From Geodermatophilus sp. DSM 44513 (lineage in GTDB: Bacteria; Actinomycetota; Actinomycetes; Mycobacteriales; Geodermatophilaceae): a DNA stretch of 64,000 nucleotides. Under the pieces are notes generated by a model, which ran no database searches, was not told where the DNA came from, and worked only from the letters and a program-made list of their open reading frames with translations. Shown here piece by piece: positions 1 to 9,003 of the stretch (positions within the stretch are counted from its first letter, which is position 1; each line of letters starts with the position of its first letter). Where the stretch lies: contig NZ_CP135963.1 in the NCBI RefSeq assembly GCF_032460525.1, positions 744,001 to 808,000 on the forward strand. Reading direction: 5' to 3'. Made by a program: the position numbers and the translations under genes.

Positions 1-203
1 CGGCCGGGCTGCCCGGCGTCCGGGTGGTGTCCGAGCACGCCGGTGACACCCTGCTCGAGCTCGGCGCCGGCGGGGACGACCAGGCGGTGTTGGCCGCGGC
101 GCTGCGCACCGGCCGGGTCACCCACTTCGCCCGGCGCGAGCCGACGCTGGTCGAGCTGTTCCGCGAGGCCGTCGCCACCCCGGGCCGGGAGGTCGCCACG
201 TGA
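1..203 (+). CDS. ABC transporter ATP-binding protein, C-terminal fragment
   Basis: Only the last 66 codons are in the window; the reading frame enters at base 3 and stops at TGA 201-203. The visible residues form the small C-terminal accessory domain seen after the nucleotide-binding domain in drug- and sodium-exporter ATPases, ending in a typical LVELFREAV helix. Its stop overlaps the GTG start of the following permease, so the two are translationally coupled and probably form one exporter. The Walker motifs lie outside the window, so the assignment rests on the tail and on the neighbour. Confidence 0.75.
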   Translation, partial: AGLPGVRVVSEHAGDTLLELGAGGDDQAVLAAALRTGRVTHFARREPTLVELFREAVATPGREVAT

Positions 204-1390
204 CCGCCCCCCGGCCCGTCGACCCCGGCAGCGCCGCGCTGGTGCGGCTGGTGGCCGCGCGCGAGGTGTCCAGCCGCATCCGCGACCGCAACTTCATCGT
301 CAGCTCCGTCGTGATCGTCGTCCTGCTGCTGGGGCTCATGGCCTTCCAGGTGGCGGTGGACACCGGGTCGGAGACCGCCCGGCTGGCCGTCGTGGCCGAC
401 GACGGGCGGCTCGGGCCGGCCGTGGCGGCCCAGGCCGGCTCGGTCGGCCTGGACGTGGAGCTCGTCGACCTGCCCGACGAGGCGGCGGCGCGGGCCGCGG
501 TGGCGGCCGAGGAGGTCGACGGCGCCCTGCTCGACGGCGCCGGCCCCACCCCGGAGCTGCTGCTCGGCGGCCGGGACGCGACGCTGGAGGCGCTGGTCTC
601 CGGGGCGGTCAGCGCCGTTGCGGTCTCCGACCGGCTGCTGGCGGCCGGGGTGGAGCTGCCGGCCCTGCCCGAGGTGGCGGTGACGACGCTCGACGGGTCG
701 GCCGACGACGGGCAGCAGGTGGTCGTGGCGGTCATCGGCGTCGTCGTGCTCTACGGCCTGCTCATCCTGTTCGCCCAGTTCGTCGCCCAGGGCGTCGTCG
801 AGGAGAAGGCCAGCCGGGTGGTGGAGCTGCTGCTGGCCACCATGCGGCCCTGGCAGCTGCTGGCCGGCAAGGTCCTCGGCCTCGGGCTGCTCGGCCTGGG
901 GCAGATCGTGGTCATCGGCGTGGTGGGCGTGACCGCGGCGCTGGCGCTGGACCTCGTCGACGTCCCCGGGGAGCTGGTCGGCACGGTGGCCACCGTGGTC
1001 GCCTGGTTCGTGCTGGGCTACGCCTTCTACGCCTGCGTCTTCGCCGTCGCCGCCTCGCTGGTCAGCCGGCAGGAGGACCTCGGCAGCGTGCTCACGCCGG
1101 CGTCCATGCTGCTCGTCGGAGGCTTCGTGGTCGCCATCCAGGCGGCCGGGGACCCCGGCGGCACGCTGGCCACGGTCACCTCCTACGTGCCGGGCCTCTC
1201 GCCGCTGGTCATGCCGGTGCGCCAGGCGGCCGGGGAGGCGGCGCCGTGGCAGGTGCTGGTGGCCGTCGTCCTCATGCTCGTGACGATCGTGCTGATCCTC
1301 CGCGTCGGCGGGCGGGTGTACTCCGGGGCGCTGCTGCGCACCAGCGGGCGGACCCGCATCCGCGAGGCCCTGCGCGCCGAACGGGCGTGA
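200..1390 (+). CDS. ABC-2 type transporter permease (NatB-like)
   Basis: This 396-residue integral membrane protein is the permease half of an exporter with the ATPase just upstream. One membrane helix lies near residues 31-52, followed by a long extracytoplasmic region to about residue 170, then five or six helices. The segment after the second helix carries the VEEKASRVVELLL signature of the NatB/ABC-2 family, in which charged residues face the ATPase. The GTG start overlaps the upstream stop. The substrate cannot be read from sequence; sodium, drug or peptide export are the usual options in the family. Confidence 0.85.
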   Translation: MTAPRPVDPGSAALVRLVAAREVSSRIRDRNFIVSSVVIVVLLLGLMAFQVAVDTGSETARLAVVADDGRLGPAVAAQAGSVGLDVELVDLPDEAAARAAVAAEEVDGALLDGAGPTPELLLGGRDATLEALVSGAVSAVAVSDRLLAAGVELPALPEVAVTTLDGSADDGQQVVVAVIGVVVLYGLLILFAQFVAQGVVEEKASRVVELLLATMRPWQLLAGKVLGLGLLGLGQIVVIGVVGVTAALALDLVDVPGELVGTVATVVAWFVLGYAFYACVFAVAASLVSRQEDLGSVLTPASMLLVGGFVVAIQAAGDPGGTLATVTSYVPGLSPLVMPVRQAAGEAAPWQVLVAVVLMLVTIVLILRVGGRVYSGALLRTSGRTRIREALRAERA

Positions 1391-1471
1391 CCCGCGCGGG
1401 CACCGCCTCCGACGGGTGAGAGTCGCCGGTCGGGGGACGACGGCGTCCGCGACCCCGGCGATGATCACGGC

Positions 1472-2329
1472 ATGCGGGAGGACCTCGACGGGCGCCTCCG
1501 GCGGCTGCGCGCCTGCCGGGATGCCGACGCCGTCATCGAGCTGGGCTGCGACCTGGCCGATGCCGGCCGGCACCGCGACGCCGAGCGGTGCTTCCGCCGG
1601 GCGGCCGAGCTGGGGGACGCCCTGGGCTGGTTCAACCTGGGCAACTCGCTGGCCGAACGCGGCCGGGTCGCCGACGCGGTGGACGCCTACGAGCGCGCCC
1701 TGGCCGGGGGTGAGCACGACGCCTGGCTGAACCTGGGCGTGGTGCTCGAGGGGCTCGGCGACCGGGCCGGCGCGATGCGCGCCTACCGCGGGGCCGTCGC
1801 GGCCGGCGACAGCCAGGGCCGGATGCACCTGGCGTTCCTGCTGCACGAGCAGGGCGAGCACGAGCAGGCCCTGGAGGTGGTGGTGGAGCTGGCGGCGACG
1901 GGGGACGACGTCGCGGCCGCCGTGGCCGCCTGCTGGCGGTGGGCCGCCTCGCACGACACCTCGCTGGAGGCCGACCTGCGCGCCGGGGCGCACCGCTACC
2001 CCGGCGCCCGGGTGGCGCTGGCCTCCCTGCTGCGGGTCACCGACCGGGTCGGGGAGGCCCGCGCCACCCTCGAGCGCGGCGCCAAGCTGGGTGAGGCCCA
2101 GGCCTGGCTGCCGCTGGGCAACTTCTACGCCGAGGAGCTGCGCGACGAGGAGGCGGCCGAGGAGGCCTACCGCGCCGGCATCGCCGCCGGCGACGGCTAC
2201 TGCCACCACAACCTGGCCGTGCTGCTGGCCGACCGCGGCGACTACGACGGGGCGGTCGAGCACTTCCGGCTCGGCGCGGCCGACGGCGACGACCTGGCCG
2301 CGGAGGCCCTGCGCGAGCTCGGCGGTTGA
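1472..2329 (+). CDS. Tetratricopeptide/Sel1-like repeat protein
   Basis: A 285-residue soluble protein built almost wholly of helical repeats of about 34-36 residues. Repeated patterns such as GDALGWFNLGNSLAERG and GDGYCHHNLAVLLADRG are typical of TPR/Sel1 scaffolds that bind partner proteins. No signal peptide or membrane helix is visible, so it is probably cytoplasmic. The ATG at 1472 is the first plausible start after the ABC operon. It is convergent with the SMP-30-like gene; a hairpin repeat begins two bases after its stop codon. The partner is unknown. Confidence 0.8.
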   Translation: MREDLDGRLRRLRACRDADAVIELGCDLADAGRHRDAERCFRRAAELGDALGWFNLGNSLAERGRVADAVDAYERALAGGEHDAWLNLGVVLEGLGDRAGAMRAYRGAVAAGDSQGRMHLAFLLHEQGEHEQALEVVVELAATGDDVAAAVAACWRWAASHDTSLEADLRAGAHRYPGARVALASLLRVTDRVGEARATLERGAKLGEAQAWLPLGNFYAEELRDEEAAEEAYRAGIAAGDGYCHHNLAVLLADRGDYDGAVEHFRLGAADGDDLAAEALRELGG

Positions 2330-2330
2330 T

Positions 2331-2441
2331 GGAAGGACCCCCGTCCTCCCCACCCTTCGCACGCTCAGGGCGGGACCCTGGACGGGGGCCGTTCCAGCAC
2401 GTCACCGGGCTCGCGGTGGGGCCCTGCAGGGAGGCCGTTCC
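2331..2441. repeat. Stop-codon-abutting hairpin repeat, copy A (with one extra 3' module)
   Basis: The left arm at 2331-2346 (GGAAGGACCCCCGTCC) pairs with the right arm at 2380-2395 (GGACGGGGGCCGTTCC) over 14 of 16 positions. A second 46-base module at 2396-2441 repeats the right-hand half (AGCACGTCACCGGG... ending GGCCGTTCC) without its own left arm. It fills the gap between two convergent genes and probably acts as a two-way transcription terminator. Related copies lie near 17.5, 23.3, 31.6, 49.9 and 58.1 kb. Confidence 0.85.
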
Positions 2442-2446
2442 ATCCC

Positions 2447-3379
2447 TCAGTGCTGGACGATCTCCGTCAGTGGGCCGCGGTAGGGGCGGGCCGGCGGGCC
2501 GGTCACCCCTGGGCGGGCGGTGAACAGCCGGCCGGCGTCGGGCTGCGCGGCCCGGGCGGCGTCGTCCAGCCCCTCCGCCGAGGTGCTGACCACCAGCAGG
2601 TCGCGGCCCGGCCCGGCGAACGCGCAGCTGGACGTCTGCGTCACCCCGGGCACCTCCACCACGGCGAGCAGCTCGCCGTCGGGTGACCAGCGGCGCACCT
2701 GCCCGCCACCCCACAGCGCCGTCCAGAGGCAGCCCTCGTCGTCGACGGTGAGCCCGTCGGCCACGCCGTCGTCCCCGGCGAACTCCAGCAGCACCCGGCC
2801 GCCGCTGAACGCGCCGGTGTCCGGGTCGTACGCGAACGCGTGCACCACGCCGGGGCCGGAGTCGGCGAGGTAGACGGTGCGCCCGTCCGGTGACCAGTCG
2901 ACGCCGTTGGAGACGGTGAGCCCGTCGAGCACGGTGGTCACGGTGCCGTCGAGGTCCAGCCGGTACAGCGTGCCGGCACCCGGGCGCTCGTCGAAGGCCA
3001 TCGTCCCGGCGAGGAACCGCCCGGCGGGGTCGCAGGCGGCGTCGTTCATCCGCGTCCCGCCGCTGTCCGGGCTGCCGCCCTCCCCGGCCAGGGTGACCAG
3101 CACCCGGGCGGTGCCGTCGGCGGCGAGGTGGGTGAAGCCGCCGTCCGCGGCCAGCAGCCACCCGCCGTCCGCCGCCGGGACGACGGCGCCGACGGTGTCC
3201 CCGCCGCGGTGCACCCCCGTCTCGGTGAGGCCCCCGCCGGCGCCGACCGCGGCCCGCCGGACCTGCCCCGCGGCGATGTCCACCCACAGCAGCTCCGCGC
3301 GCCCGGCGTCCCAGGTCGGGCCCTCGCCGTGCCGGGCGGGCGGCAGGCCGGGCACGGGCGTGGCGCGGAGTCGGTGCAC
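2447..3379 (-). CDS. SMP-30/gluconolactonase-like sugar lactonase
   Basis: About 310 residues with the six-bladed propeller pattern of the SMP-30/gluconolactonase/LRE family: HGEGPTWDAGRAELLWVDI near the N-terminus, RMNDAACDPAGRFLAGTM and SNGVDWSPDGRTVYLADS in the centre, the last two carrying the Asn/Asp residues that bind the catalytic metal. Members hydrolyse sugar lactones in the cytoplasm. I chose the GTG at 3379 because homology starts just after it; longer frames run into the divergent gene. It is transcribed away from the inositol-phosphatase-like gene, 67 bases distant. Confidence 0.85.
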   Translation of the reverse strand: MHRLRATPVPGLPPARHGEGPTWDAGRAELLWVDIAAGQVRRAAVGAGGGLTETGVHRGGDTVGAVVPAADGGWLLAADGGFTHLAADGTARVLVTLAGEGGSPDSGGTRMNDAACDPAGRFLAGTMAFDERPGAGTLYRLDLDGTVTTVLDGLTVSNGVDWSPDGRTVYLADSGPGVVHAFAYDPDTGAFSGGRVLLEFAGDDGVADGLTVDDEGCLWTALWGGGQVRRWSPDGELLAVVEVPGVTQTSSCAFAGPGRDLLVVSTSAEGLDDAARAAQPDAGRLFTARPGVTGPPARPYRGPLTEIVQH

Positions 3380-3446
3380 CCCCGCATCGTCCCGGCGCGC
3401 CCGGCCCGACGCGCGCCGGGCGGGCCCGCACCCGATGCTCGTCCCC

Positions 3447-4529
3447 ATGGGTGTGGAGCCGGACGACCTCCGGGTGGCCCGGGGTTCCGACGACGTGCAG
3501 GCCGCGGCACGGGCGCTCGGCGTCGCGCCGGGCGCGCTGGCCACCACGCTCACCGACCCGGGGCTGCGCCTGCTCGTCGGCGACGGCGGTGGCGTCGCCC
3601 TGCTGCGCCGCGGGTGGGCCGCCGACGGGCACGCCGAGGCGGTGCTGGTCGCGCGGCGCGACGTCCGCACCACGCACCCCGCCGTCACCGCCACCGCGGC
3701 CGGCTGGGGGTGCGAGCGGGTGCGCGACGGCCTGCGCGACGACGTCTCGCCCGTCGCCGCACCGCCGGACGACGCCCCGACGGCCGAGCGCTTCCTGCAC
3801 CTGGCCGCGCTCGCGGCCACCCGGGTCGAGGTGGCCGTCGCGCTGGCCCGCGACACCGGCCGGGACACCACGAAGTCCGACGGCAGCCCGTCGCTGGGCG
3901 CCGACGAGGCCGCGCACCTGGCTGCGGCGCACGCGCTGCGCCCGCTGGGGGTGACCGTGCTCAGCGAGGAGCGCTCCGACCGTCCGGTCTCCGGTGACGA
4001 GCCGTGGGTGGTGCTCGACCCGCTCGACGGCACCGGCAACTTCCGCGCGGGGCTGGCGCCCTGGGCGTTCTCCGCGGCGCTCGTGCAGGGCGGCCGCGCG
4101 GTCGCCGGGCTGGTCGCCGACCTGTCGTCGGGCCGCCGGTGGTCCGGGGCGCTGGGCGTGGGGGCCCGCCGGGACGGGGTGCCGGTCCGGCCGCGGGACG
4201 CCGGCACCGTCGTGGCCCCGACCGCGCCGTCGGGGTCGGCCGTCCAGGTGCCGCGGACCGCGCGCCGGGTGCGGGTGACCGGCTGCACCGCCGTCGACGT
4301 CTGCCTGGTCGCCGACGGCGCCGCCGGTGCCTGGCAGAACCTGGACCGCAGCGGCACCCACGTGCACGACGTCGCCGGCGGGCTGGCCCTGCTGGCTGCC
4401 GCCGGCGGGGTGGCCCTCGACCGGGACGGGCAGCCGCTGGAGCTGAGCCCGGACACCGAGACGCTGATCCGCTTCGTCGCCGCCGGCACCGAGGAACGCG
4501 CCCGGGAACTGCTGCGCGAGCTGGCCTGA
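3447..4529 (+). CDS. Inositol monophosphatase-like protein with an N-terminal YbaK-like domain
   Basis: About 360 residues. The C-terminal half shows the inositol monophosphatase metal-binding signature: SEERSD for the first metal ligand, DPLDGTGNF for the loop with the paired aspartates, and a late HVHDVAGG segment where the family has its final aspartate. The N-terminal ~130 residues (AARALGVAPGALATTLT, followed by a substrate-loop-like stretch) resemble a small separate domain that I cannot name with confidence. Substrates could be inositol phosphate, histidinol phosphate or PAP. ATG 3447 is preferred over ATG 3435. It ends directly against the convergent reductase gene. Confidence 0.7.
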   Translation: MGVEPDDLRVARGSDDVQAAARALGVAPGALATTLTDPGLRLLVGDGGGVALLRRGWAADGHAEAVLVARRDVRTTHPAVTATAAGWGCERVRDGLRDDVSPVAAPPDDAPTAERFLHLAALAATRVEVAVALARDTGRDTTKSDGSPSLGADEAAHLAAAHALRPLGVTVLSEERSDRPVSGDEPWVVLDPLDGTGNFRAGLAPWAFSAALVQGGRAVAGLVADLSSGRRWSGALGVGARRDGVPVRPRDAGTVVAPTAPSGSAVQVPRTARRVRVTGCTAVDVCLVADGAAGAWQNLDRSGTHVHDVAGGLALLAAAGGVALDRDGQPLELSPDTETLIRFVAAGTEERARELLRELA

Positions 4530-5960
4530 TCAGCGGGTGCGGGCGGCGGCCGCCTTCACCGCGGCCAGCAGGGTGTCCCACTCGTGCAGCGTGGTGCGGG
4601 CCCGGCCGCGGGTGGCGCCGAGCGCGGTCTCGGCGGCGTCGATGGCCCGCCAGTCCTCCAGCAGCACCGGGTCGGCGCCGCGGGCGCGCAGGGCGTCCAC
4701 CAGGTCGTCGTCCGGGCTGGCGTCCGCGCTGCCGCGGGGGCGGACCACGCCGGCGGTGACGTCGGCCAGCAGGGTGGTCACCGTCTCCCGGGCGTCGTGC
4801 TTGTTGGTGCCCACGACCCCGGTGGGCCCGCGCTTGATCCACCCGGCCACGTACTCGCCGGGCGCGGGCTGCCCGCCGCGCAGCACCCGGCCGAGGTCGT
4901 TGGGCACCGTGCCGCGGTGCGGGTCCAGCGGCAGCTCGGGCAGCTCCCCGCCCCGGTAGCCGACCGAGCGGACGACCAGGTCGGCCGGCAGCACCGCCGT
5001 CTCCCCGGTGCCGGAGGCGCGGCCGTCGGCGTCGACCGCGGTGCGCTCCACCTCCACGCCGGTCACCCGGTCCTCGCCGAGCAGGCGCACCGGGCGGGTG
5101 AAGAAGCGCAGCGTCAGCGCCGTCCGGCCCGGGCGGGGCCGGTGGCCGGCCCACTCGCGCAGCACCGCCAGATTGCGCGACACCACCCGGTCGGCGGCCG
5201 CCCGCTCCTCGGCGGCGGCGTCCAGCTCGAGGTCGGCCGGGTCGACCAGCACGTCGGCACCGGCCAGCTCGGCCAGCTCGCGCAGCTCCTGGGTGGTGAA
5301 GGTGGCCTGCGCCGGGCCGCGGCGGCCGAGCACGGTGACCGCCTCGACCGGCGCGGCGGCGAGGGCGTCCAGCACGTGCTGGGGCATGTCGGTGGGCTCG
5401 AGCTCCTCCGGCGTGCGGGCGAGCACGCGGGCGACGTCGAGCGCGACGTTGCCGACGCCGACGACGACCACCGACCGGGCCCGGGCCAGCGCCGCCTCGA
5501 CGCCTGCCCGGTCGGCGTCGGGGTGGCCGGTGTACCAGGCGACCAGCTCGGTGGCGGCCAGGCTGCCGGGCAGCTCCTCGCCGGGGACGCCGAGCCGGCG
5601 GTCCAGCGCGGCGCCGTAGGTGTAGACGACGGCGTCGACGGCCGCGTGCAGGTCGCGGCAGGAGATGTCCCGGCCGATCTCGACGTTGCCGACGAAGCGC
5701 ACCGCGGGGTGGTCCAGCGCCCGGTGCAGGGTGTCGCGGATGGCGCGCATCTTCGGGTGGTCGGGGGCGATGCCGTGCCGGACCAGGCCGAACGGGGTGG
5801 GCAGCCGGTCGACCAGGTCGACGGCGACCGGCACCTCCTGCTGGCGGGTCAGCGCCTCGGCGGTGTAGATGCCCGCCGGGCCGGCCCCCACGACGGCCAC
5901 CCGCAGCCGGGCGCCGGGGGGCGGGGGACCGGTCTCGTCGTCGGCCGTCACGCCACGCAT
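4530..5960 (-). CDS. NADPH-ferredoxin/adrenodoxin reductase family flavoprotein (FprA-like)
   Basis: 476 residues from ATG 5960 (GTG 5951 is also possible). The FAD-binding Rossmann motif is VAVVGAGPAGIYTAEAL, and the NADPH-binding motif is VVVVGVGNVALDVARVL near residue 170. The LPTPFGLVRHGIAPDHP segment and AGWIKRGPTGVVGTNK near the C-terminus are signatures of the adrenodoxin-reductase-like FprA group. It passes electrons from NADPH to ferredoxins or P450 partners in the cytoplasm. No ferredoxin gene is adjacent. The stop abuts that of the convergent phosphatase-like gene with no spacer. Confidence 0.9.
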   Translation of the reverse strand: MRGVTADDETGPPPPGARLRVAVVGAGPAGIYTAEALTRQQEVPVAVDLVDRLPTPFGLVRHGIAPDHPKMRAIRDTLHRALDHPAVRFVGNVEIGRDISCRDLHAAVDAVVYTYGAALDRRLGVPGEELPGSLAATELVAWYTGHPDADRAGVEAALARARSVVVVGVGNVALDVARVLARTPEELEPTDMPQHVLDALAAAPVEAVTVLGRRGPAQATFTTQELRELAELAGADVLVDPADLELDAAAEERAAADRVVSRNLAVLREWAGHRPRPGRTALTLRFFTRPVRLLGEDRVTGVEVERTAVDADGRASGTGETAVLPADLVVRSVGYRGGELPELPLDPHRGTVPNDLGRVLRGGQPAPGEYVAGWIKRGPTGVVGTNKHDARETVTTLLADVTAGVVRPRGSADASPDDDLVDALRARGADPVLLEDWRAIDAAETALGATRGRARTTLHEWDTLLAAVKAAAARTR

Positions 5961-6020
5961 CCTGACCCGCGCGGGTGGGCAAGCACCAGGTTCACCGACC
6001 CCGTCCCCAGGAGGCAGCCC

Positions 6021-6329
6021 GTGTCCGTCGTCGTCATCGCCACCATCGCGCCGGAGTCCGAGCACGCCGACGCCGTCCGCGAGGCGCTGCTCGCCTCCGT
6101 CCCGGCCGTCCACGGCGAGCGCGGCTGCCTGCTGTACGCGCTGCACGAGGCCGAGGACGCGCTGGTCGTGGTGGAGCGGTGGGAGGACGCCGCGGCGCGG
6201 CAGGAGCACCTGGAGGGGGACGCCTTCGCCGAGCTGGGCCGGCAGCTGGAGGGGCGGATGACCCGGCCGGCCGAGCTGCGGGTGCTCACCCCCCTCCCGG
6301 CGGGGGAGGACGCGAAGGGCGTCCTGTGA
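6021..6329 (+). CDS. Antibiotic biosynthesis monooxygenase (ABM) domain protein
   Basis: A 102-residue single-domain protein with the ABM ferredoxin-like fold pattern: an early VVIATIAPESEHADAVREALL strand-helix, GCLLYALHEAEDALVVVERWED in the middle, and AAARQEHLEGDAF before the last helix. Members are small cofactor-free oxygenases or quinol-modifying enzymes that act as dimers. GTG 6021 is preceded by a good ribosome binding site (AGGAGGC) near 6009-6015, which decides the start. It is divergent from the reductase gene. The substrate is unknown. Confidence 0.8.
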   Translation: MSVVVIATIAPESEHADAVREALLASVPAVHGERGCLLYALHEAEDALVVVERWEDAAARQEHLEGDAFAELGRQLEGRMTRPAELRVLTPLPAGEDAKGVL

Positions 6330-6330
6330 C

Positions 6331-7140
6331 TCAACCGGCCTGGCAGACCGGGCACCAGAAGAGGTTGCGGGCCACCATCACCTGCGTCTGCACCGGCGTG
6401 CCGCACAGCCGGCAGGGCAGGCCGGTGCGGCGGTACACGTAGTGCGCGTCCTCCCGCCGGACGGCGCCGCCGCGGCGGCCGCGGTGCTCCGGGCGGGTGG
6501 TGACGATGCGGCCCAGCCGGGCGCCGGAGCGCATGAGCACCACCAGGTCGGCCCACATGGCCGCCCACGTGCCGGCGTCCACGTCGCGCCCCGGGCGGAA
6601 CGGCGAGACGCCGTGCCGGAACAGGATCTCGGCGCGGTAGACGTTGCCGACCCCGGCCAGCACCGACTGGTCCATCAGCAGCGCGCCGACCGCGGTGCGG
6701 CTGGCGGCGATCCGCCGGTGGGCCACCGTGCCGTCGGCGCGCGGGCGCAGCGGGTCCGGGCCCAGCCGGTCGAGGATGCGGTCGACCTCCGGGACGGTGA
6801 GCACCTCGCAGGCGGTGGCCCCGCGCAGGTCGGTCCACACGCCCAGGCCGTCGGGACCCGCGCCCTCCCAGCGCATCCGCAGCGCCCCGCGCGGCGGCGG
6901 GGGGTGGCCGGTGCCGGCGGTGTACTTCCCGTAGAGGCCCAGGTGCACGTGCAGGGTGTCGGCGCCGAAGCAGGCGAACAGGTGCTTGCCGTGGGAGGTC
7001 ACCTCCTCGAGCACCCGGCCGTCGAGCAGCGCCGCGCCGGCGGCGAAGCGGCCCTGCGGGCTGGTCACGTGCACCGGGCGGCCGGCGAAGGCCAGCGACT
7101 GGTCCCGGGCCAGCCGGAACAGGGTGTGTCCCTCAGGCAC
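6331..7140 (-). CDS. nei: Fpg/Nei family DNA glycosylase (endonuclease VIII)
   Basis: 269 residues beginning (V/M)PEGHTLFRLAR, where Pro2 and Glu3 form the catalytic end of Fpg/Nei enzymes. The helix-two-turn-helix region includes DQSVLAGVGNVYRAEILF. The C-terminal zinc finger is complete (CRLCG and CPVC near residues 246-266). It excises oxidised bases and nicks abasic sites. The PEGHT start and the SPQGRF segment are closest to the actinobacterial Nei1 group. Its GTG start overlaps the photolyase stop by eight bases, giving a two-gene DNA repair operon. Confidence 0.92.
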   Translation of the reverse strand: MPEGHTLFRLARDQSLAFAGRPVHVTSPQGRFAAGAALLDGRVLEEVTSHGKHLFACFGADTLHVHLGLYGKYTAGTGHPPPPRGALRMRWEGAGPDGLGVWTDLRGATACEVLTVPEVDRILDRLGPDPLRPRADGTVAHRRIAASRTAVGALLMDQSVLAGVGNVYRAEILFRHGVSPFRPGRDVDAGTWAAMWADLVVLMRSGARLGRIVTTRPEHRGRRGGAVRREDAHYVYRRTGLPCRLCGTPVQTQVMVARNLFWCPVCQAG

Positions 7141-8500
7141 GACCGCGGACCTCTTCGTACCGCTCCAGCGCCACCCGGCGCTCCTCGGCGTGGTCGACGA
7201 CCGGCAGCGGGTACCCGTCGGGGACGCCGCCGGGCGCCGTCCACGGCTCGTGCAGGTACCGCGCCGGGACGTCGCGCAGTTCGGGCACCCAGCGGCGCAC
7301 GTAGTCACCGGCCGGGTCGAACTCCTTGCCCTGCCGGGTGGGGTTGAAGACGCGGTAGTAGGGGGAGGCGTCGGTGCCGGTGCCGGCGACCCACTGCCAA
7401 CCGTGGTTGTTGCTGGCCAGGTCGCCGTCGACGAGGTGGGCCATGAAGTGGCGGGCGCCGCGCCGCCAGTCCACGTGCAGGTCCTTGACGAGGAACGAGG
7501 CGACGATCATGCGCACCCGGTTGTGCACGTAGGCCTCGCCGGCCATCTGGCGCATCCCGGCGTCGACGATCGGGTAGCCGGTGCGGCCCTGTGCCCAGGC
7601 GGTGAAGCGCTCGTCGGCCTCCGGGCCGGTGTCGTAGGCCATCGCGTGCATCCGCTGGTCCAGCGGCTCGCGGGCGGACTCCGGGCGGTGCCACAGGACG
7701 TCGGCGTAGAAGTCCCGCCAGGCCAGCTCGTTGCGGAAGCGGTCGGCGGACTCGGAGTCCACGCCGGCCAGGTCGGCCAGCAGCGTGCGCGGGTGCACGC
7801 AGCCGTACTTCAGGTAGGCCGACAGCCGGCTGGTGCCGTCGGTGCCCGGGGTGTTGCGGGTGGTCGTGTACCCCTCCAGCCGCTCGGCGCGGAAGCGCCC
7901 CCAGGCGTCGAGCGCGGCGGCCTCCCCGGCCGGGGGCAGCACGACGCCGTCGAGGCCGGGGACCTCCGGCGGCGCCTCGGAGGGGACGCCGGTGGCCCAC
8001 GGGACCGACGCCGGCCGCGGCGCCGGGTCCCGCCAACCGTGCTGCTGCCAGGCGCGGGCGAAGGGGGAGAAGACGCGGAACGGCGTCCCGTCGGACTTGG
8101 TGACCCGGCCCGGTGTCACCGCGTACGGGGAGCCGGTGCGCACCAGGGGCACGTCGCCGAGGGCCCGCTCGACGGCGGCGTCGCGGTCCCGGCCGTAGAC
8201 GCCGGTGTCGGCCGAGGCGTGCACGCTCACCGCGCCGACCTCCCGGGCGAGGTCGGGCAGCACCCGCACCGGGTCGCCGTGCCGCAGCACCAGGGCGCCG
8301 CCGGCCTGCCCGTCGAGGTCGGCGAGGCAGTCGAGGAGGAACTGGCGCCGCGGCAGGCCGGCGGGACCCCACAGCCGGGGGTCGAAGACGAAGACCGGGA
8401 CGACGGCACCGCCGCGTCCGGCGGCCGCGACCGCCTCCAGCAGGGCGGGGTGGTCGCCCAGCCTCAGGTCGCGACGGAACCAGAGCAGCGCGGTGGGCAC
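7133..8500 (-). CDS. phr: Deoxyribodipyrimidine photolyase
   Basis: 455 residues. The N-terminal antenna-chromophore domain starts TALLWFRRDLRLGDHPAL. The C-terminal FAD domain contains GYPIVDAGMRQM, RMIVASFLVKDLHVDW and NNHGWQWVAGTGTDASPYYR, the flavin- and DNA-binding segments of class I CPD photolyases. It repairs UV pyrimidine dimers with blue light. The start is GTG 8500. It is followed by, and overlaps, the nei glycosylase gene; pairing of light repair and base excision fits a sun-exposed organism, which is inference. Confidence 0.95.
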   Translation of the reverse strand: MPTALLWFRRDLRLGDHPALLEAVAAAGRGGAVVPVFVFDPRLWGPAGLPRRQFLLDCLADLDGQAGGALVLRHGDPVRVLPDLAREVGAVSVHASADTGVYGRDRDAAVERALGDVPLVRTGSPYAVTPGRVTKSDGTPFRVFSPFARAWQQHGWRDPAPRPASVPWATGVPSEAPPEVPGLDGVVLPPAGEAAALDAWGRFRAERLEGYTTTRNTPGTDGTSRLSAYLKYGCVHPRTLLADLAGVDSESADRFRNELAWRDFYADVLWHRPESAREPLDQRMHAMAYDTGPEADERFTAWAQGRTGYPIVDAGMRQMAGEAYVHNRVRMIVASFLVKDLHVDWRRGARHFMAHLVDGDLASNNHGWQWVAGTGTDASPYYRVFNPTRQGKEFDPAGDYVRRWVPELRDVPARYLHEPWTAPGGVPDGYPLPVVDHAEERRVALERYEEVRGRA

Positions 8501-8537
8501 CCCCGCGAGGGTAGGCAGCGCCGCGCGGCCCCGCCCG

Positions 8538-8858
8538 TCAGTGGTCGGCCGTCGCCAGGCCGAACTGCGCCCGGTCGGCCTCGGCCACCAGGTCGAGGAA
8601 CTCGGGGTGCTGCTCGATGTGGTGGCGGACGAAGGAGCAGTAGGGCAGCACGGTCAGCCCCCGCTCGCGGGCGGCGGTGAGCACGCCCGTCACCAGGCGG
8701 GAGCCGTACCCGCGGCCGCCGACGGAGGGGTCGACCTCGGTGTGCGGCAGTGCCATGGTGCCGTCCTGCACGTGGTAGCTGGCCAGGCCCACGACCCGGT
8801 CGCCGAGGCGGATCTCGAAGCGTCCACGTTCTGGGACGTCGACCACGCTCGTGTCCAT
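8538..8858 (-). CDS. GNAT family N-acetyltransferase (YidJ/Atu2258-like small type)
   Basis: 106 residues, the short acetyltransferase type that has only the core fold. It shows the acetyl-CoA loop VGGRGYGSRLVTGVL and the C-terminal LPYCSFVRHHIEQHPEFLDLV, a combination typical of the YjdJ/Gtn10-like subgroup. A strong ribosome binding site (GGAGGGA) precedes ATG 8858. Substrate unknown. It is encoded just upstream of the photolyase on the same strand but across a 37-base gap, so co-transcription is possible. Confidence 0.82.
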   Translation of the reverse strand: MDTSVVDVPERGRFEIRLGDRVVGLASYHVQDGTMALPHTEVDPSVGGRGYGSRLVTGVLTAARERGLTVLPYCSFVRHHIEQHPEFLDLVAEADRAQFGLATADH

Positions 8859-9003
8859 GCTGGGTCCCTCCGCTCGTCCCCGGCGCCGTTGCCGGGCTCG
8901 ACCTGCGTGCTGAGACGGTAACGCCTCGCAGCCCCCGAGTGTGCCGCCGGCGGGGGATGTCGCCCCGCTGAGGGAACCCTGCTCGGCTGGGTAGGAGACG
9001 GGC

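Noticed and set aside
2037..4367. Very long open frames on both strands, such as a 776-codon minus-strand frame over 2037-4367
   Set aside because: They are shadows caused by high GC. Real genes in other frames show family motifs over the same bases.
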